IMG/VR virus record: IMGVR_UViG_3300048918_000196
Location: 1 to 34,496 of that record
Source: a virus
Strand: one strand, 5' to 3'
DNA: 34,496 nt
Below are positions 1-7,593 of this stretch, piece by piece. Position 1 is the first letter of the stretch. The number at the start of each line of letters is the position of its first letter. A program made the translations under genes and the position numbers. The notes beneath the pieces are model-generated. The model ran no database searches. It saw only the letters and a list, made by a program, of their open reading frames with translations, and was not told where the DNA came from.

Positions 1-460
1 TTTCGTCCAACCCAATCCACTCGGGCAGAACGGGTTTGTAGGCGTCGTCTTTGACCTCGATGTATTCGTTAGCCACGTTTCGCACTGTCTTCTCATCGCA
101 TCCAAGGTGCTCAGAAACGCGCTGGAACGTGTCACGCAGGCTCTGCTGCTGGATGTACGTCAGACATCGCTCCGTCATCCTACGAGCAGCATCGATGCCT
201 CCCAACGGTTGCAGGAACGTGCCACCACAGTCTCGGCACTTGTAGCGCCGGACCTTGACCAACAGCCTGGCTGGGCGTCCCCACATGGGACAATCGAGGT
301 AGGTCGTGTTCGTGGTGCCGTGCTTGTACAGATTGCCGACCACCCCGCACTTCAGGCAGAAGTCTGGGTCGACAGTGTATTCAGCATGCAGTTCATGGCC
401 GAGGTCGTCCTGGCGCCTTTCGATGAGGCGCCAGTTCGGCAGGTCAAGGGTTTCGCTCAT
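1..460 (-). CDS. ISL3-type transposase-like protein, N-terminal part (runs off window)
   Basis: The visible 153 residues begin with a Zn-ribbon (CLKCG near residue 36, then CRDCGG near 77) followed by a helical HTH-like stretch and the start of a segment reading PEWIGLDE. This is the order in ISL3-family transposases (IS204/IS1001/IS1165 type): zinc finger, HTH, then a DDE domain whose first Asp lies in a GIDE-like motif. The ATG at 460 lies 6 bp after the stop of the preceding gene and the frame is closed just upstream, so it is read as part of the phage operon. No terminal inverted repeat is visible upstream. It is either an inserted transposase using phage transcription or a domesticated DNA-binding protein. 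The catalytic residues lie outside the window. Confidence 0.75.
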   Translation of the reverse strand, partial: MSETLDLPNWRLIERRQDDLGHELHAEYTVDPDFCLKCGVVGNLYKHGTTNTTYLDCPMWGRPARLLVKVRRYKCRDCGGTFLQPLGGIDAARRMTERCLTYIQQQSLRDTFQRVSEHLGCDEKTVRNVANEYIEVKDDAYKPVLPEWIGLDE

Positions 461-466
461 CCGGCA

Positions 467-1219
467 TCATACAAAGCACATGCCACTATCGCAATGCCCA
501 AAGAGGACGCCGTTTTGGTCGGACAGGTCAGCGTCCTCGAGAGGAATGCAGTCCGGATGGAGAAATGCATGCGGGTCTCGACGCCGAATCTCGCGGTCGA
601 ATCTGATGGCCTGGCCCCAGTCGGACGGCTTATTCTCCTTGATGTCCCGCCATTCCTCCTGGGTATGGTTCGGACAGTTCCAGCACGAACTTCTCGGTGG
701 GTCGGGCCAGCCCATGCGCTTCACCAGCGCCTGACAGTTGCCCCGATTCATGCCCCGCTCAATGAGTGGATGCCTGTACCCCCACTTGGCTCCGCTAGCC
801 TTCATGCGGTGCTTCTCGTCTGAGCTGATGCCAACCCAGATGTCTGCCGCCGTGCAGCCCTGTGCCGTTGCCCAGCGACGTACAACACGGGTTTTCCACT
901 CGTTGGAGCAGTAGGTTGGCAGCTTGCCAATCTCGCCGCTCTGGTCGGTAAATACGGGCATAAGCAGCGTCTCCCCATCAGCACCCCCATAGAGGTCAAC
1001 TGTTGCGAAATCGCTCTTTTTCACCCGGTGCAGGACGAAGCCGACCTTGGCCAGCTCTGGGGTTATGACCTCGTCCATATATTCCCAGGTCGTAGACTGC
1101 TCACGCTCGGTATCGACGATTACCGCAAGGTCAGGGCGAAGCTCGCCCAGCACGATAAGGGCCGCAATGGCAGCAGACTGCATACCACCACCAGACGACC
1201 AAATCTGTGTGCGGCCCAT
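467..1219 (-). CDS. PAPS-reductase-like PP-loop protein
   Basis: A 250-residue protein with a PP-loop at residues 8-15 (SSGGGMQS), the form seen in phage PAPS-reductase-like proteins (S-x-G-x-G-V/M-Q-S), not the SGGKDS form of ordinary N-type ATP pyrophosphatases. Further marks are CSNEWKTR near residue 104 and a Cys pair in SCWNCPNH near residue 178, matching the second half of this family. Such proteins bind ATP and activate or reduce a substrate by adenylation; the phage substrate is not known, and nucleotide or DNA modification is a guess. The start follows the previous stop directly (TAAATG), so translation is probably coupled. It could equally be a sulfur-transfer enzyme. Confidence 0.75.
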   Translation of the reverse strand: MGRTQIWSSGGGMQSAAIAALIVLGELRPDLAVIVDTEREQSTTWEYMDEVITPELAKVGFVLHRVKKSDFATVDLYGGADGETLLMPVFTDQSGEIGKLPTYCSNEWKTRVVRRWATAQGCTAADIWVGISSDEKHRMKASGAKWGYRHPLIERGMNRGNCQALVKRMGWPDPPRSSCWNCPNHTQEEWRDIKENKPSDWGQAIRFDREIRRRDPHAFLHPDCIPLEDADLSDQNGVLFGHCDSGMCFV

Positions 1220-1615
1220 TTACTGGGTCCCTCCATCCAGCTGGCCGCAATGAGGGCAATAGGGGGAATCGTCTGGCTCCGCAGGGACTTCAGCATCCGC
1301 CCGTTTCGTGACCCACTCGGTGGTGTGGGGCATCATGAGTAGAGCCGAGTGCTGGAAGGTCGAATCAAGCAACTTACCCATGAGGTCACGCGCCCGAGCA
1401 TACAAATCGTCCGATGCACTTGGGAAGCGCGGGTAGTTGACCAGGCCAACCACAAACCCGACTTCCTCACCGCCCGTGTAGATGAACGTCGTAGGCTCAA
1501 TGGTTACACAAAGGCCCTGACGCATGCACTCCTGTCGTATGACGTGTTTTGCCACTTCGATTGGACCACTCATGTAAATACGGGCCCAGTATGTATCCGC
1601 CGAAATCAGTTTCAT
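1220..1615 (-). CDS. Hypothetical phage protein, 131 aa
   Basis: I do not recognise a family. The product begins MKLISADTYWARIYMSGPIE and ends with a short Cys motif (CPHCG), suggesting a C-terminal metal-binding knuckle. The ATG at 1615 is preferred over an upstream GTG-type extension because it has AAAGGGTGG in front of it and overlaps the stop of the upstream gene in an ATGA arrangement. Its own stop abuts the start of the PP-loop gene, so the two are probably translated together; co-occurrence is the only hint to function. Confidence 0.7.
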   Translation of the reverse strand: MKLISADTYWARIYMSGPIEVAKHVIRQECMRQGLCVTIEPTTFIYTGGEEVGFVVGLVNYPRFPSASDDLYARARDLMGKLLDSTFQHSALLMMPHTTEWVTKRADAEVPAEPDDSPYCPHCGQLDGGTQ

Positions 1616-1851
1616 CGCCCACCCTTTCCACAAAATAATCCGGAATTAGAGTATACGACTAACTGGGAAATTCCACAAACTAATCCGGAGAGCCGTTTTT
1701 TCGAACTGGCTTTCAAGGCGTTGAAGCGGTGAGCCAACGAATTCCACTCATCGACGAGCCGGTTATATTTCTGGATCTGCGCGCGCAGTCGCCCTTCGGC
1801 GTATTCAGCGCGCGCCTCGGCCTCCTTGAAACGTGAGCGCGTCACGAACAT
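1612..1851 (-). CDS. Small coiled-coil-like phage protein, 79 aa
   Basis: The first 50 residues (MFVTRSRFKEAEARAEYAEG onward) are charged and helical with heptad-like spacing, followed by a more hydrophobic tail containing the stretch LVCGISQLVVYS. The ATG at 1851 has AAAGGG about 8 nt upstream; the open frame extends further but has no ATG or GTG with a better site. It overlaps the next gene by 4 bp. Function unknown; small coiled-coil proteins of this kind are common in phage early operons. Confidence 0.6.
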   Translation of the reverse strand: MFVTRSRFKEAEARAEYAEGRLRAQIQKYNRLVDEWNSLAHRFNALKASSKKRLSGLVCGISQLVVYSNSGLFCGKGGR

Positions 1852-1900
1852 GGCAGCAGCCCTTTCTGTTTGAGGATCGAACGTGTCTGGTGCATCGTGA

Positions 1901-2149
1901 TCATTGACCGCCCTCCTGCTTCTGGCGCTGCATCTGGACGTACTGCCGGCGCTTTGCCAGATTCGCCCGATCAAGGCGGAAGCTCACGCAGGTTTCGCAA
2001 TCCCACCCTACGTGCACGGATAGGTGGCCGTGATCGTGGCGCGCGAGGCAACGGCCCATGCCGAGGGCGACGTATTCAGGCGCGGCCTGCTTTACGCTGT
2101 ACTCGTCGCACATGGCGCAGATTTGGTCATGGTTACGAATGGCGCTCAT
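1901..2149 (-). CDS. Small Cys-rich protein, 82 aa
   Basis: The protein has two Cys pairs (CAMC near residue 11 and CETC near residue 51) and a conserved-looking His-rich middle (RHDHGHLSVH), so a small zinc-binding fold is likely. The ATG at 2149 overlaps the methyltransferase stop (ATGA), which fixes the start and implies translational coupling. I do not recognise the family. Confidence 0.65.
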   Translation of the reverse strand: MSAIRNHDQICAMCDEYSVKQAAPEYVALGMGRCLARHDHGHLSVHVGWDCETCVSFRLDRANLAKRRQYVQMQRQKQEGGQ

Positions 2150-3060
2150 GCAGCCTCCAGCATCGCCGTGATGACGTCGCGTGCGGCCGGCGGCGCCACA
2201 GCGTTACCCAGCATATGTACGGCGTCCCGGTGCGCGGCCGGCAAAATGTAGTCGACCGGGAAGCCCATCGCGGCCCGGCATTCCTGCGCCGAGAACATGC
2301 GCATGCGATCTCCGTCAATGATCGCGTGGCGGTCACGGGTGGTGATGGTGCCGACGGGGCGCGCAATCGATCGTCCGCCTTTTTCGGCGCCGTAGTAGCT
2401 GCTGATGAAACGGTCGCCGTGCGCGGCGCGGCCGGCGGCAATGCGCGCGAGCGTGTTCGCAGCGCGGCCCGGCTTCTCGATCGGCTGCCAGCTCCCGGCG
2501 CCGAAATCGATGAAGCTGCTGGCCGGCACGTGCGGTCGCTTCGGCAGATCGATCATGAGCGGGTGTTTGGCTCGAACGCCCACGATGAACAAGCGCTCGC
2601 GGTGCTGCGGTGCGCCGTGGTCTGCGGCGTCGACGATCATCGGAGTCAGCGCATAGCCCAGCGCATCCATGGCGGCGCACCATGCCGGATACAGCGTCCA
2701 GCGCGTGAACTCCGGCACGTTCTCAATCACTGCAAACGCTGGCCGGTGGTGCTCGGCGGCCGACACGACAGCCCAAGCCGTAGACCGGCTGGCGTCGTGC
2801 TGCGGATTGCCGTTGGCCTTGCCGCGCGCCCTGCTGTGGCCTTGGCAGCACGGCGACGCCATCAGGATGTCGTGCGCTGGCACGTCCTGCCAGTTCGTTT
2901 GGTGCAGATCCTGGCATGCGTGCGCCGCGCCCGGATGATTCTGTGAGTGGATAGCGACAGCTGCCGGCCAGTGGTTCGCTGCCCACACGACGTCGACGCC
3001 GGCCATCTTTGCACCGGTGCTGAATCCGCCGGCTCCGGCGAAAAGGTCGATTGCTTTCAT
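2146..3060 (-). CDS. DNA (cytosine-5) methyltransferase
   Basis: A 304-residue protein with the ordered motifs of C5-MTases: motif I DLFAGAGGFSTG (5-16), motif IV SPCCQGHS (69-76) with catalytic Cys72, motif VI ENV (113-115), motif VIII QHRER (152-156) and motif X GNAV (285-288). The usual second Pro of the PPCQ motif is Cys71 here. It transfers a methyl group from SAM to cytosine C5 in the phage DNA, most likely to avoid host restriction; the recognition site cannot be read from sequence. No matching endonuclease is nearby, so it is a solitary methyltransferase. Confidence 0.95.
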   Translation of the reverse strand: MKAIDLFAGAGGFSTGAKMAGVDVVWAANHWPAAVAIHSQNHPGAAHACQDLHQTNWQDVPAHDILMASPCCQGHSRARGKANGNPQHDASRSTAWAVVSAAEHHRPAFAVIENVPEFTRWTLYPAWCAAMDALGYALTPMIVDAADHGAPQHRERLFIVGVRAKHPLMIDLPKRPHVPASSFIDFGAGSWQPIEKPGRAANTLARIAAGRAAHGDRFISSYYGAEKGGRSIARPVGTITTRDRHAIIDGDRMRMFSAQECRAAMGFPVDYILPAAHRDAVHMLGNAVAPPAARDVITAMLEAA

Positions 3061-3062
3061 AA

Positions 3063-3719
3063 TCAGATCCCCAGCGCGCCAAAAATGCCGTTCGGGCGCT
3101 TCTTTGCCATATCGACGAGATGGCGTGCGCGACGCTTGCGCAAGATGCGCTCGTACTTCTCCGGGTTCGCCTTCTCCTTTGCGTATCGCTGCGCACGGGT
3201 CTCACGCGGCTTAGGAGCGTCTTCCCCGCAGCCAATATGATAGATCGGAGCAAGGTCGCCGCGATGACCCGGGTGACGCCAGCCGATGATGCGGACGTTG
3301 ACGTTGCCCGCCTTCCGAAGAAGCTGCACGTAGTGTTGCGCGCGACCACGGGTGACGCACAGTTTCTCGGCTAATTCGCGCGAGGTGTGCCCGGCCTTAA
3401 GTAGCTCCTTGACTTGCTCGACCCGCTCAGCGACGGTCCGCACCGGCGATGGGCGGCGGTTCGGGACATACTCCGCGTCCGTCTTCTGTCCAACCGCCCA
3501 TACCGGCGCCGGCCTGCCGGTGCGCTTCTCGTAGGTGGTGATGTGGATGCGGTCCGCCTTGTGCATGCGGCGCATGTAGATCTCGGCGTTGCACCGGCTC
3601 ATGGCGAGCAATGCGGCCAGCGTCGTCACCGTCTTTGGTCCGGACTTCAGGCACTCGATGATGCGCTGCTCTTGACGCTCGCCGCGCTCCTTCTGGTAGT
3701 CTGGGGCTCGCTTCTTCAT
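3063..3719 (-). CDS. Tandem winged-helix DNA-binding protein
   Basis: Two similar halves can be seen in 218 residues. Residues about 15-75 hold an HTH-like segment (VTTLAALLAMSRCNAEIYMR) and a wing ending in PAPVWAVG. Residues about 95-165 hold a second one (SRELAEKLCVTRGRAQHYVQ) with a wing ending in APIYHIG. The C-terminus is strongly basic (KRRARHLVDMAKKRP). The repeat suggests intragenic duplication and binding to a two-part DNA site. It is probably a phage regulator acting between the replication genes and the distal end of the operon; its target is unknown. Confidence 0.75.
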   Translation of the reverse strand: MKKRAPDYQKERGERQEQRIIECLKSGPKTVTTLAALLAMSRCNAEIYMRRMHKADRIHITTYEKRTGRPAPVWAVGQKTDAEYVPNRRPSPVRTVAERVEQVKELLKAGHTSRELAEKLCVTRGRAQHYVQLLRKAGNVNVRIIGWRHPGHRGDLAPIYHIGCGEDAPKPRETRAQRYAKEKANPEKYERILRKRRARHLVDMAKKRPNGIFGALGI

Positions 3720-3729
3720 TGGTCCTCCG

Positions 3730-4155
3730 TCAGTTAACCATCATTGCCTGTGCGCGGGCATACGCCCTACTCAGCACGCCAACCTCAACCGTCGGCAGCG
3801 ACCGCACATACCACGCCAGCGCGGAGCGGATCGCCTGGTACTCCGTCGTGGTCAGGTCGAGTAGCTTCGTTTCACGCAGCCCGGCCTTCACGAGCAGGCT
3901 GTAGGCGCTGTGCACGATGTCGTAGAAGCGCTTCGATTGCGTCTGCACGGCGATGCTGGCCGCGGCAAGCAAGGTGATAGCCAGCGAGTTGTAGCCGGCG
4001 TGCGGGCAGGCGCCGCGCTTGGCTGCGTCGAGGTAGATCAAGGTCGGCAGCACAAGTTCGTCTGCCTCTTCCTTGCCGACGCGCTGCTTTCCGATTAGGC
4101 GCGCCATGGGGACGATGACGTCGCGGCTGGTGATGCCTCGGTTCTTGGTGCTCAT
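3730..4155 (-). CDS. Hypothetical phage protein, 141 aa
   Basis: Mostly helical, with a run of small hydrophobic residues in the middle (SLAITLLAAASIAV, near residue 54) and no clear motif. The ATG at 4155 follows GAGGGAGAGGGC and overlaps the stop of the upstream gene (ATGA); the open frame upstream of it lies inside the neighbouring gene. It resembles conserved phage proteins of unknown role found near methyltransferases, but I cannot name a family. Confidence 0.65.
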   Translation of the reverse strand: MSTKNRGITSRDVIVPMARLIGKQRVGKEEADELVLPTLIYLDAAKRGACPHAGYNSLAITLLAAASIAVQTQSKRFYDIVHSAYSLLVKAGLRETKLLDLTTTEYQAIRSALAWYVRSLPTVEVGVLSRAYARAQAMMVN

Positions 4156-4496
4156 GCCCTCTCCCTCACCTGATTCCGCAACATTTCCCTGATGGCCCGA
4201 TCCAGCTTCACGTCCATTGGCATCCATCCGACCGATTCCCATCGGACGACCTCGTCGATGTCGCGGGGCGGTGGGCGCTTGGGGCGAAGATGGAAAATCC
4301 TCACAGGATCTTCATGACCTGATGCCCAACGAACCATGTGATAGGCACATATGCCATAGGACTCGCCGGTATTGCGCGAACGCAGGTGCGAATACTGCAG
4401 AGGCGAAATGATTTCGCACTCCATCCCATTCAGTTGCACATCGATGCTGAACCCTTGACCGATGCAGATTTGGCCGACCTTAAATTGCTTGCTCAT
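4152..4496 (-). CDS. Hypothetical phage protein, 114 aa
   Basis: It starts MSKQFKVGQICIGQGF, a beta-rich beginning typical of small phage proteins with an SH3-like or barrel fold. It has a proline- and arginine-rich middle (LRPKRPPPRDIDEVVRW). The ATG at 4496 was chosen because it overlaps the previous stop in ATGA form. Function unknown; position in the operon is the only context. Confidence 0.65.
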   Translation of the reverse strand: MSKQFKVGQICIGQGFSIDVQLNGMECEIISPLQYSHLRSRNTGESYGICAYHMVRWASGHEDPVRIFHLRPKRPPPRDIDEVVRWESVGWMPMDVKLDRAIREMLRNQVRERA

Positions 4497-5029
4497 GCCG
4501 CGCTCCACGCAGCTTGCGCTGCCCGCCGCTTGTCCGATTCAGTCGCGTCGACTGGAAGGCGCACGACGACCGAACGCGGCGTGTACGGGAACGTGATGAA
4601 CTGGCGGCTGGTGAGGCGCTCGCCGTTCGGCTTTTCAAAGATCACGGCCTCGCTGTCGTACGCCTGCCCGTCGCCACCTTTGAACACGTGCGAGCAGCGC
4701 TTGTTCAGCCACAGCGGGCGGCCAGAGAGTTCCGTTACGTCGTCCCATTCGCCATCATCGCCAGTCAGCGGTCCGATCGGCTGAAAGCGCGCGAGCATGT
4801 CGAACAGTTGCAAAGCGGCCGATGCATCCGTGCCGCGCCGGCCCTGTAACGAGTAGACTCGGACCATGTCGAGCACACCCTGCGCCATCCACTCGTTCGC
4901 CTCGTCGCCGTCGAAGTAGCCGGCCGCGCGCAGTTCGCGTTCCGCGTACGCCTCAAGGTTGCCGTCGAAGTCGCACAGGATGCGCCATGCCAGGCTGATG
5001 CGCTGCTTCAGTTCTCGGAATAGTTTCAT
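4493..5029 (-). CDS. Hypothetical phage protein, 178 aa
   Basis: The N-terminal third is helical and acidic (NLEAYAERELRAAGYFDGD); the C-terminal part is mixed, with TFPYTPRSVVVRLP. I recognise no domain. It begins the four-gene block down to 3730, whose members overlap or nearly touch, and lies 48 bp after the acyl carrier protein gene. No transmembrane segment or signal is visible. Confidence 0.65.
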   Translation of the reverse strand: MKLFRELKQRISLAWRILCDFDGNLEAYAERELRAAGYFDGDEANEWMAQGVLDMVRVYSLQGRRGTDASAALQLFDMLARFQPIGPLTGDDGEWDDVTELSGRPLWLNKRCSHVFKGGDGQAYDSEAVIFEKPNGERLTSRQFITFPYTPRSVVVRLPVDATESDKRRAAQAAWSAA

Positions 5030-5077
5030 CAGGATCCCCTTGTCGTTGTTATGCGCCCGGGTCCACCGGGCATCCGG

Positions 5078-5326
5078 TCAATGTTCGGCCGCAAGCTCGC
5101 GCGTGATGAAGTCGATAGCCTGCTGGACGGTCTTGACCTGCTCCGCCTTCTCGTCGTCGATCTCGATAGCGAATTCATCCTCCATCGCCATCACGAGCTC
5201 GATTTCGTCGAGACTGTCGGCATTGAGGTCGTCGACGAATTTCATATCAGGCTGCAGTGCGTCGGCGTTGACGGCGAGTTGCATGGCGATGATGTTCTTG
5301 ACGCGTTCTTCGATGTGATTGCTCAT
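5078..5326 (-). CDS. Acyl carrier protein
   Basis: An 82-residue acidic protein carrying the ACP signature [19 protein letters not shown], with Ser38 in the DSL motif as the attachment point for 4'-phosphopantetheine. Length, the four-helix pattern and the N-terminal [12 protein letters not shown] match bacterial AcpP. The host phosphopantetheinyl transferase would be needed for activation. ACPs carry acyl chains for fatty-acid, lipid A and lipoate synthesis and also bind regulators. No fatty-acid synthase, ketosynthase or acyltransferase gene is in the window, so it must act with host enzymes or as a decoy. It lies in the replication operon between two unknown genes. Confidence 0.93.
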   Translation of the reverse strand: MSNHIEERVKNIIAMQLAVNADALQPDMKFVDDLNADSLDEIELVMAMEDEFAIEIDDEKAEQVKTVQQAIDFITRELAAEH

Positions 5327-5363
5327 CCTGTTTTCCTCTTTGAGTGCTGTGGCTGGTTTGCGG

Positions 5364-5678
5364 TCAGTTCAAATCGCCACCACAGCGCTTGCAGACGCCG
5401 TGGGTGGTCGCGCATGCGGAGCACAGGATGTCCGTCGCCGTGCTCGAATACATCTGCGGTTCGCCACAACTGCCACACGGCTGCTCGGTGAACACCTGAC
5501 CGGCCATGCGGGGAAAGTAGTGACATGCCTTACAAAGCTGCTGCTCGACACGACTCGCCTTCTCAGGGTCGGATTTGAGCTTTTCCGCAAGGTCGAGCGT
5601 GTGCTTGATCCGCTGCTTGGCCATGTAGGTGGCATGCTCCCGCGATGCCTTGTCGAATACCTTTTCTCTTCGTTGCAT
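5364..5678 (-). CDS. Zinc-ribbon-like Cys-rich protein, 104 aa
   Basis: The first half is charged and helical ([20 protein letters not shown]). The C-terminal 55 residues contain four CxxC pairs (CKAC, CGSC, CSAC, CKRC), enough for two zinc sites, so a double zinc ribbon is likely. The ATG at 5678 has GGGAGAGCGGG in front of it and was preferred to an upstream in-frame start lying in the neighbouring gene. Such ribbons usually bind nucleic acid or protein; no specific role can be given. Confidence 0.65.
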   Translation of the reverse strand: MQRREKVFDKASREHATYMAKQRIKHTLDLAEKLKSDPEKASRVEQQLCKACHYFPRMAGQVFTEQPCGSCGEPQMYSSTATDILCSACATTHGVCKRCGGDLN

Positions 5679-5719
5679 CCCGCTCTCCCTGTTGTCGTTG
5701 TGCTGCGGTCGGTGTGGCG

Positions 5720-6175
5720 TTAAAAGTCGCTGCCGGTCGACGACGATCCGCTGTCGTAGCTGCTCGAGCACGAATGGTCATGGCTGCCGTGGCTGTGCGA
5801 TGGGTAATCGCTGCTCGAGTGCGACGAATGGCCGCTCGACGTGTCGCAGTGGCTGTGCGCCGTATGCCGAGGCTCGTCAGTCGTCGGCCAAATGCTGACC
5901 TGGTTGATCGGGTTCAGCGGCGACAGGTGGTTGATCGGGCTGAGCGGGTCGGTGTAGACGTTATTCGGGTTCAGGACAACACTCAGCGATGCCTTGCGCG
6001 GCGCCGCAGCGGCTCGGAAAGCCTGCGCCTTGCTGATGGCCTCCGCAGCTGCACGCTGGCGTTTATTCGCCGCCTCGATGCTTTCCTTGACGCGGTCCAT
6101 ACGCTCAGTGTGTTCCGCGCGCTCCTTTGCTTCCCTGGCTGCGCGGCGTTTTGCAAAAATGTCGAAAGGCCACAT
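5720..6175 (-). CDS. Protein with charged N-terminus and His/Ser-rich tail, 151 aa
   Basis: Residues 1-60 form a charged helix (MWPFDIFAKRRAAREAKERA onward). Residues 65-95 hold a repeated Asn/Pro pattern (DPLSPINHLSPLNPINQ). The last 50 residues are low complexity, with nine His, many Ser and two Cys, as in SHSHGSHDHSCSSS. The tail is probably disordered and could bind divalent metals; this is inference. It lies 65 bp after dnaB. I do not recognise the family. Confidence 0.6.
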   Translation of the reverse strand: MWPFDIFAKRRAAREAKERAEHTERMDRVKESIEAANKRQRAAAEAISKAQAFRAAAAPRKASLSVVLNPNNVYTDPLSPINHLSPLNPINQVSIWPTTDEPRHTAHSHCDTSSGHSSHSSSDYPSHSHGSHDHSCSSSYDSGSSSTGSDF

Positions 6176-6240
6176 GCTCTACTCCCTTGTTTTGGTGGTG
6201 CGGTTATGCGCGTGTGCGCGAAATGGTCTAGTACTTCGTG

Positions 6241-7593
6241 TCACAGAAATTTCGATAGCCCGCTGCCGGTCTTACGCCTGTCCTCCGGTGCCCTCTGCAC
6301 CCATCTGGCGCAGTTCTCGAATCGGGTGTACTCGCCCAGGTACGTGAGAGCGATGGTCCCCGGCTCGCCTTGGCGCACCTTCGGGAAGTTGACTTCGCAA
6401 AGGCCCTTGTCTTGTGAGTCAGGGTTGTATCGCTCGTCCCGGTACGGGAACATGATTACGTCGGCGTCCTGCTCGATTGCACCGGAGTCGCGCAGGTCGG
6501 ACATCAACGGGCGCTTGTTTGGACGCTCCTCGACCTTCCTGTTCAACTGCGACAGAAGGAAGATGCCGATCTCAAGCTCCATCGCAAGCGACTTCAGGCC
6601 GCGCGTAATGCCTTCGATCTGCGTGTTGCGGTTGTCACCCTCGCCTTCCATGAGCTGCAGGTAGTCGATCATCAGAATGTCCAGGCCGCGCTTACGCTTG
6701 ATGCCCTTGGCCTTCATGCGAACGTCCAGCAGCCTCATGCCGCCCTGGTGGTGCAGGTACAACTTGAGTTCATTGATGCGGATAGTTGCGTGCGTCAGGT
6801 TCGCCCAGTCCTGCTCTTCCATGCGCTGCGGTTCCATGATTCGATCCAGCGGGACTCGACCAATGGACGCTAGATTGCGGTCATGAAGCTCCGAGCGCCG
6901 CATCTCCATCGACAGAAACAGAACCGAGTAGTCGACGGCCATGTTGGTCGCGATGTTCATCGCCAATGCGGTTTTTCCCATCGACGGGCGGCCCGCCAGA
7001 ACGATCAGGTTCCCGCCCCTTACGCCGCCATTCAGTTTCTTATCGATGTCGTCAAAGCCGGTGGGCATGGCCTTCGTGCCGCCCTCGTACCGGCTCTCGA
7101 TCTCCGTGATGTGCGCGACCATATCGTCGCCGGCGCGCACCGGCTCGTCCGAGACGCGGGACTCGGCCAACTTCTCCAGGCGGGAACCTGCGGAGTCGAG
7201 CAGTTGAGCCGCGTCCGCTGGCGAATTCGCAGCTTCCTCCGCGACGTCCTTCCCGAGGGACATCAGCCCGCGCTTGACCGCCTTGTCGCGTACGATCGCG
7301 GCGTAGCGCCCGATGGCGGCCGACGACGGCGTGTTCTGTGCCATCTGGTTGAGGTACTTGCCCGGTTCGTTGATCTTCCCGTCGAGTGCTACCATCAGCG
7401 AGATGACGTCGCAGGAGCGGCCGGCGTTCAGTTGCTTGATCAACTCGGCAAAGATGACCTGATGGTCACCAAGGTAGAAGTGCTCGGCGCGCAGGTCGCC
7501 CATACGGTCGATGGCGTCGTTGTCGCGCAACAATGCGCCGATGACGCTTTGCTCCGCCTCGATGCTGTGCGGTGGGGGTTTGATGTCGTTCAT
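6241..7593 (-). CDS. dnaB: Replicative DNA helicase, DnaB family
   Basis: A 450-residue protein with a full DnaB layout: N-terminal helical domain (PHSIEAEQSVIGALL), linker, and RecA-like motor with Walker A GRPSMGKT (201-208), Walker B LDILMIDYLQL (304-314), SQLNR (348-352) and DLRDSGAIEQDADVI (366-380). It unwinds the fork 5'-3' as a hexamer in phage DNA replication. The start overlaps the methyltransferase stop (ATGA). The O-like initiator is two genes upstream, and no separate helicase loader is visible, so the phage helicase probably assembles with its own initiator and does not recruit host DnaB through a lambda P-like loader. Confidence 0.96.
   Translation of the reverse strand: MNDIKPPPHSIEAEQSVIGALLRDNDAIDRMGDLRAEHFYLGDHQVIFAELIKQLNAGRSCDVISLMVALDGKINEPGKYLNQMAQNTPSSAAIGRYAAIVRDKAVKRGLMSLGKDVAEEAANSPADAAQLLDSAGSRLEKLAESRVSDEPVRAGDDMVAHITEIESRYEGGTKAMPTGFDDIDKKLNGGVRGGNLIVLAGRPSMGKTALAMNIATNMAVDYSVLFLSMEMRRSELHDRNLASIGRVPLDRIMEPQRMEEQDWANLTHATIRINELKLYLHHQGGMRLLDVRMKAKGIKRKRGLDILMIDYLQLMEGEGDNRNTQIEGITRGLKSLAMELEIGIFLLSQLNRKVEERPNKRPLMSDLRDSGAIEQDADVIMFPYRDERYNPDSQDKGLCEVNFPKVRQGEPGTIALTYLGEYTRFENCARWVQRAPEDRRKTGSGLSKFL

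Noticed and set aside
1-1219. Complete insertion sequence at the left end
   Set aside because: No terminal inverted repeat or target duplication is visible, and the transposase-like gene is coupled to the phage operon.
1870-2946. Plus-strand open frame of 358 codons rich in Arg and Ala
   Set aside because: It lies opposite the cytosine methyltransferase, whose motifs are clear, and has shadow-like composition.
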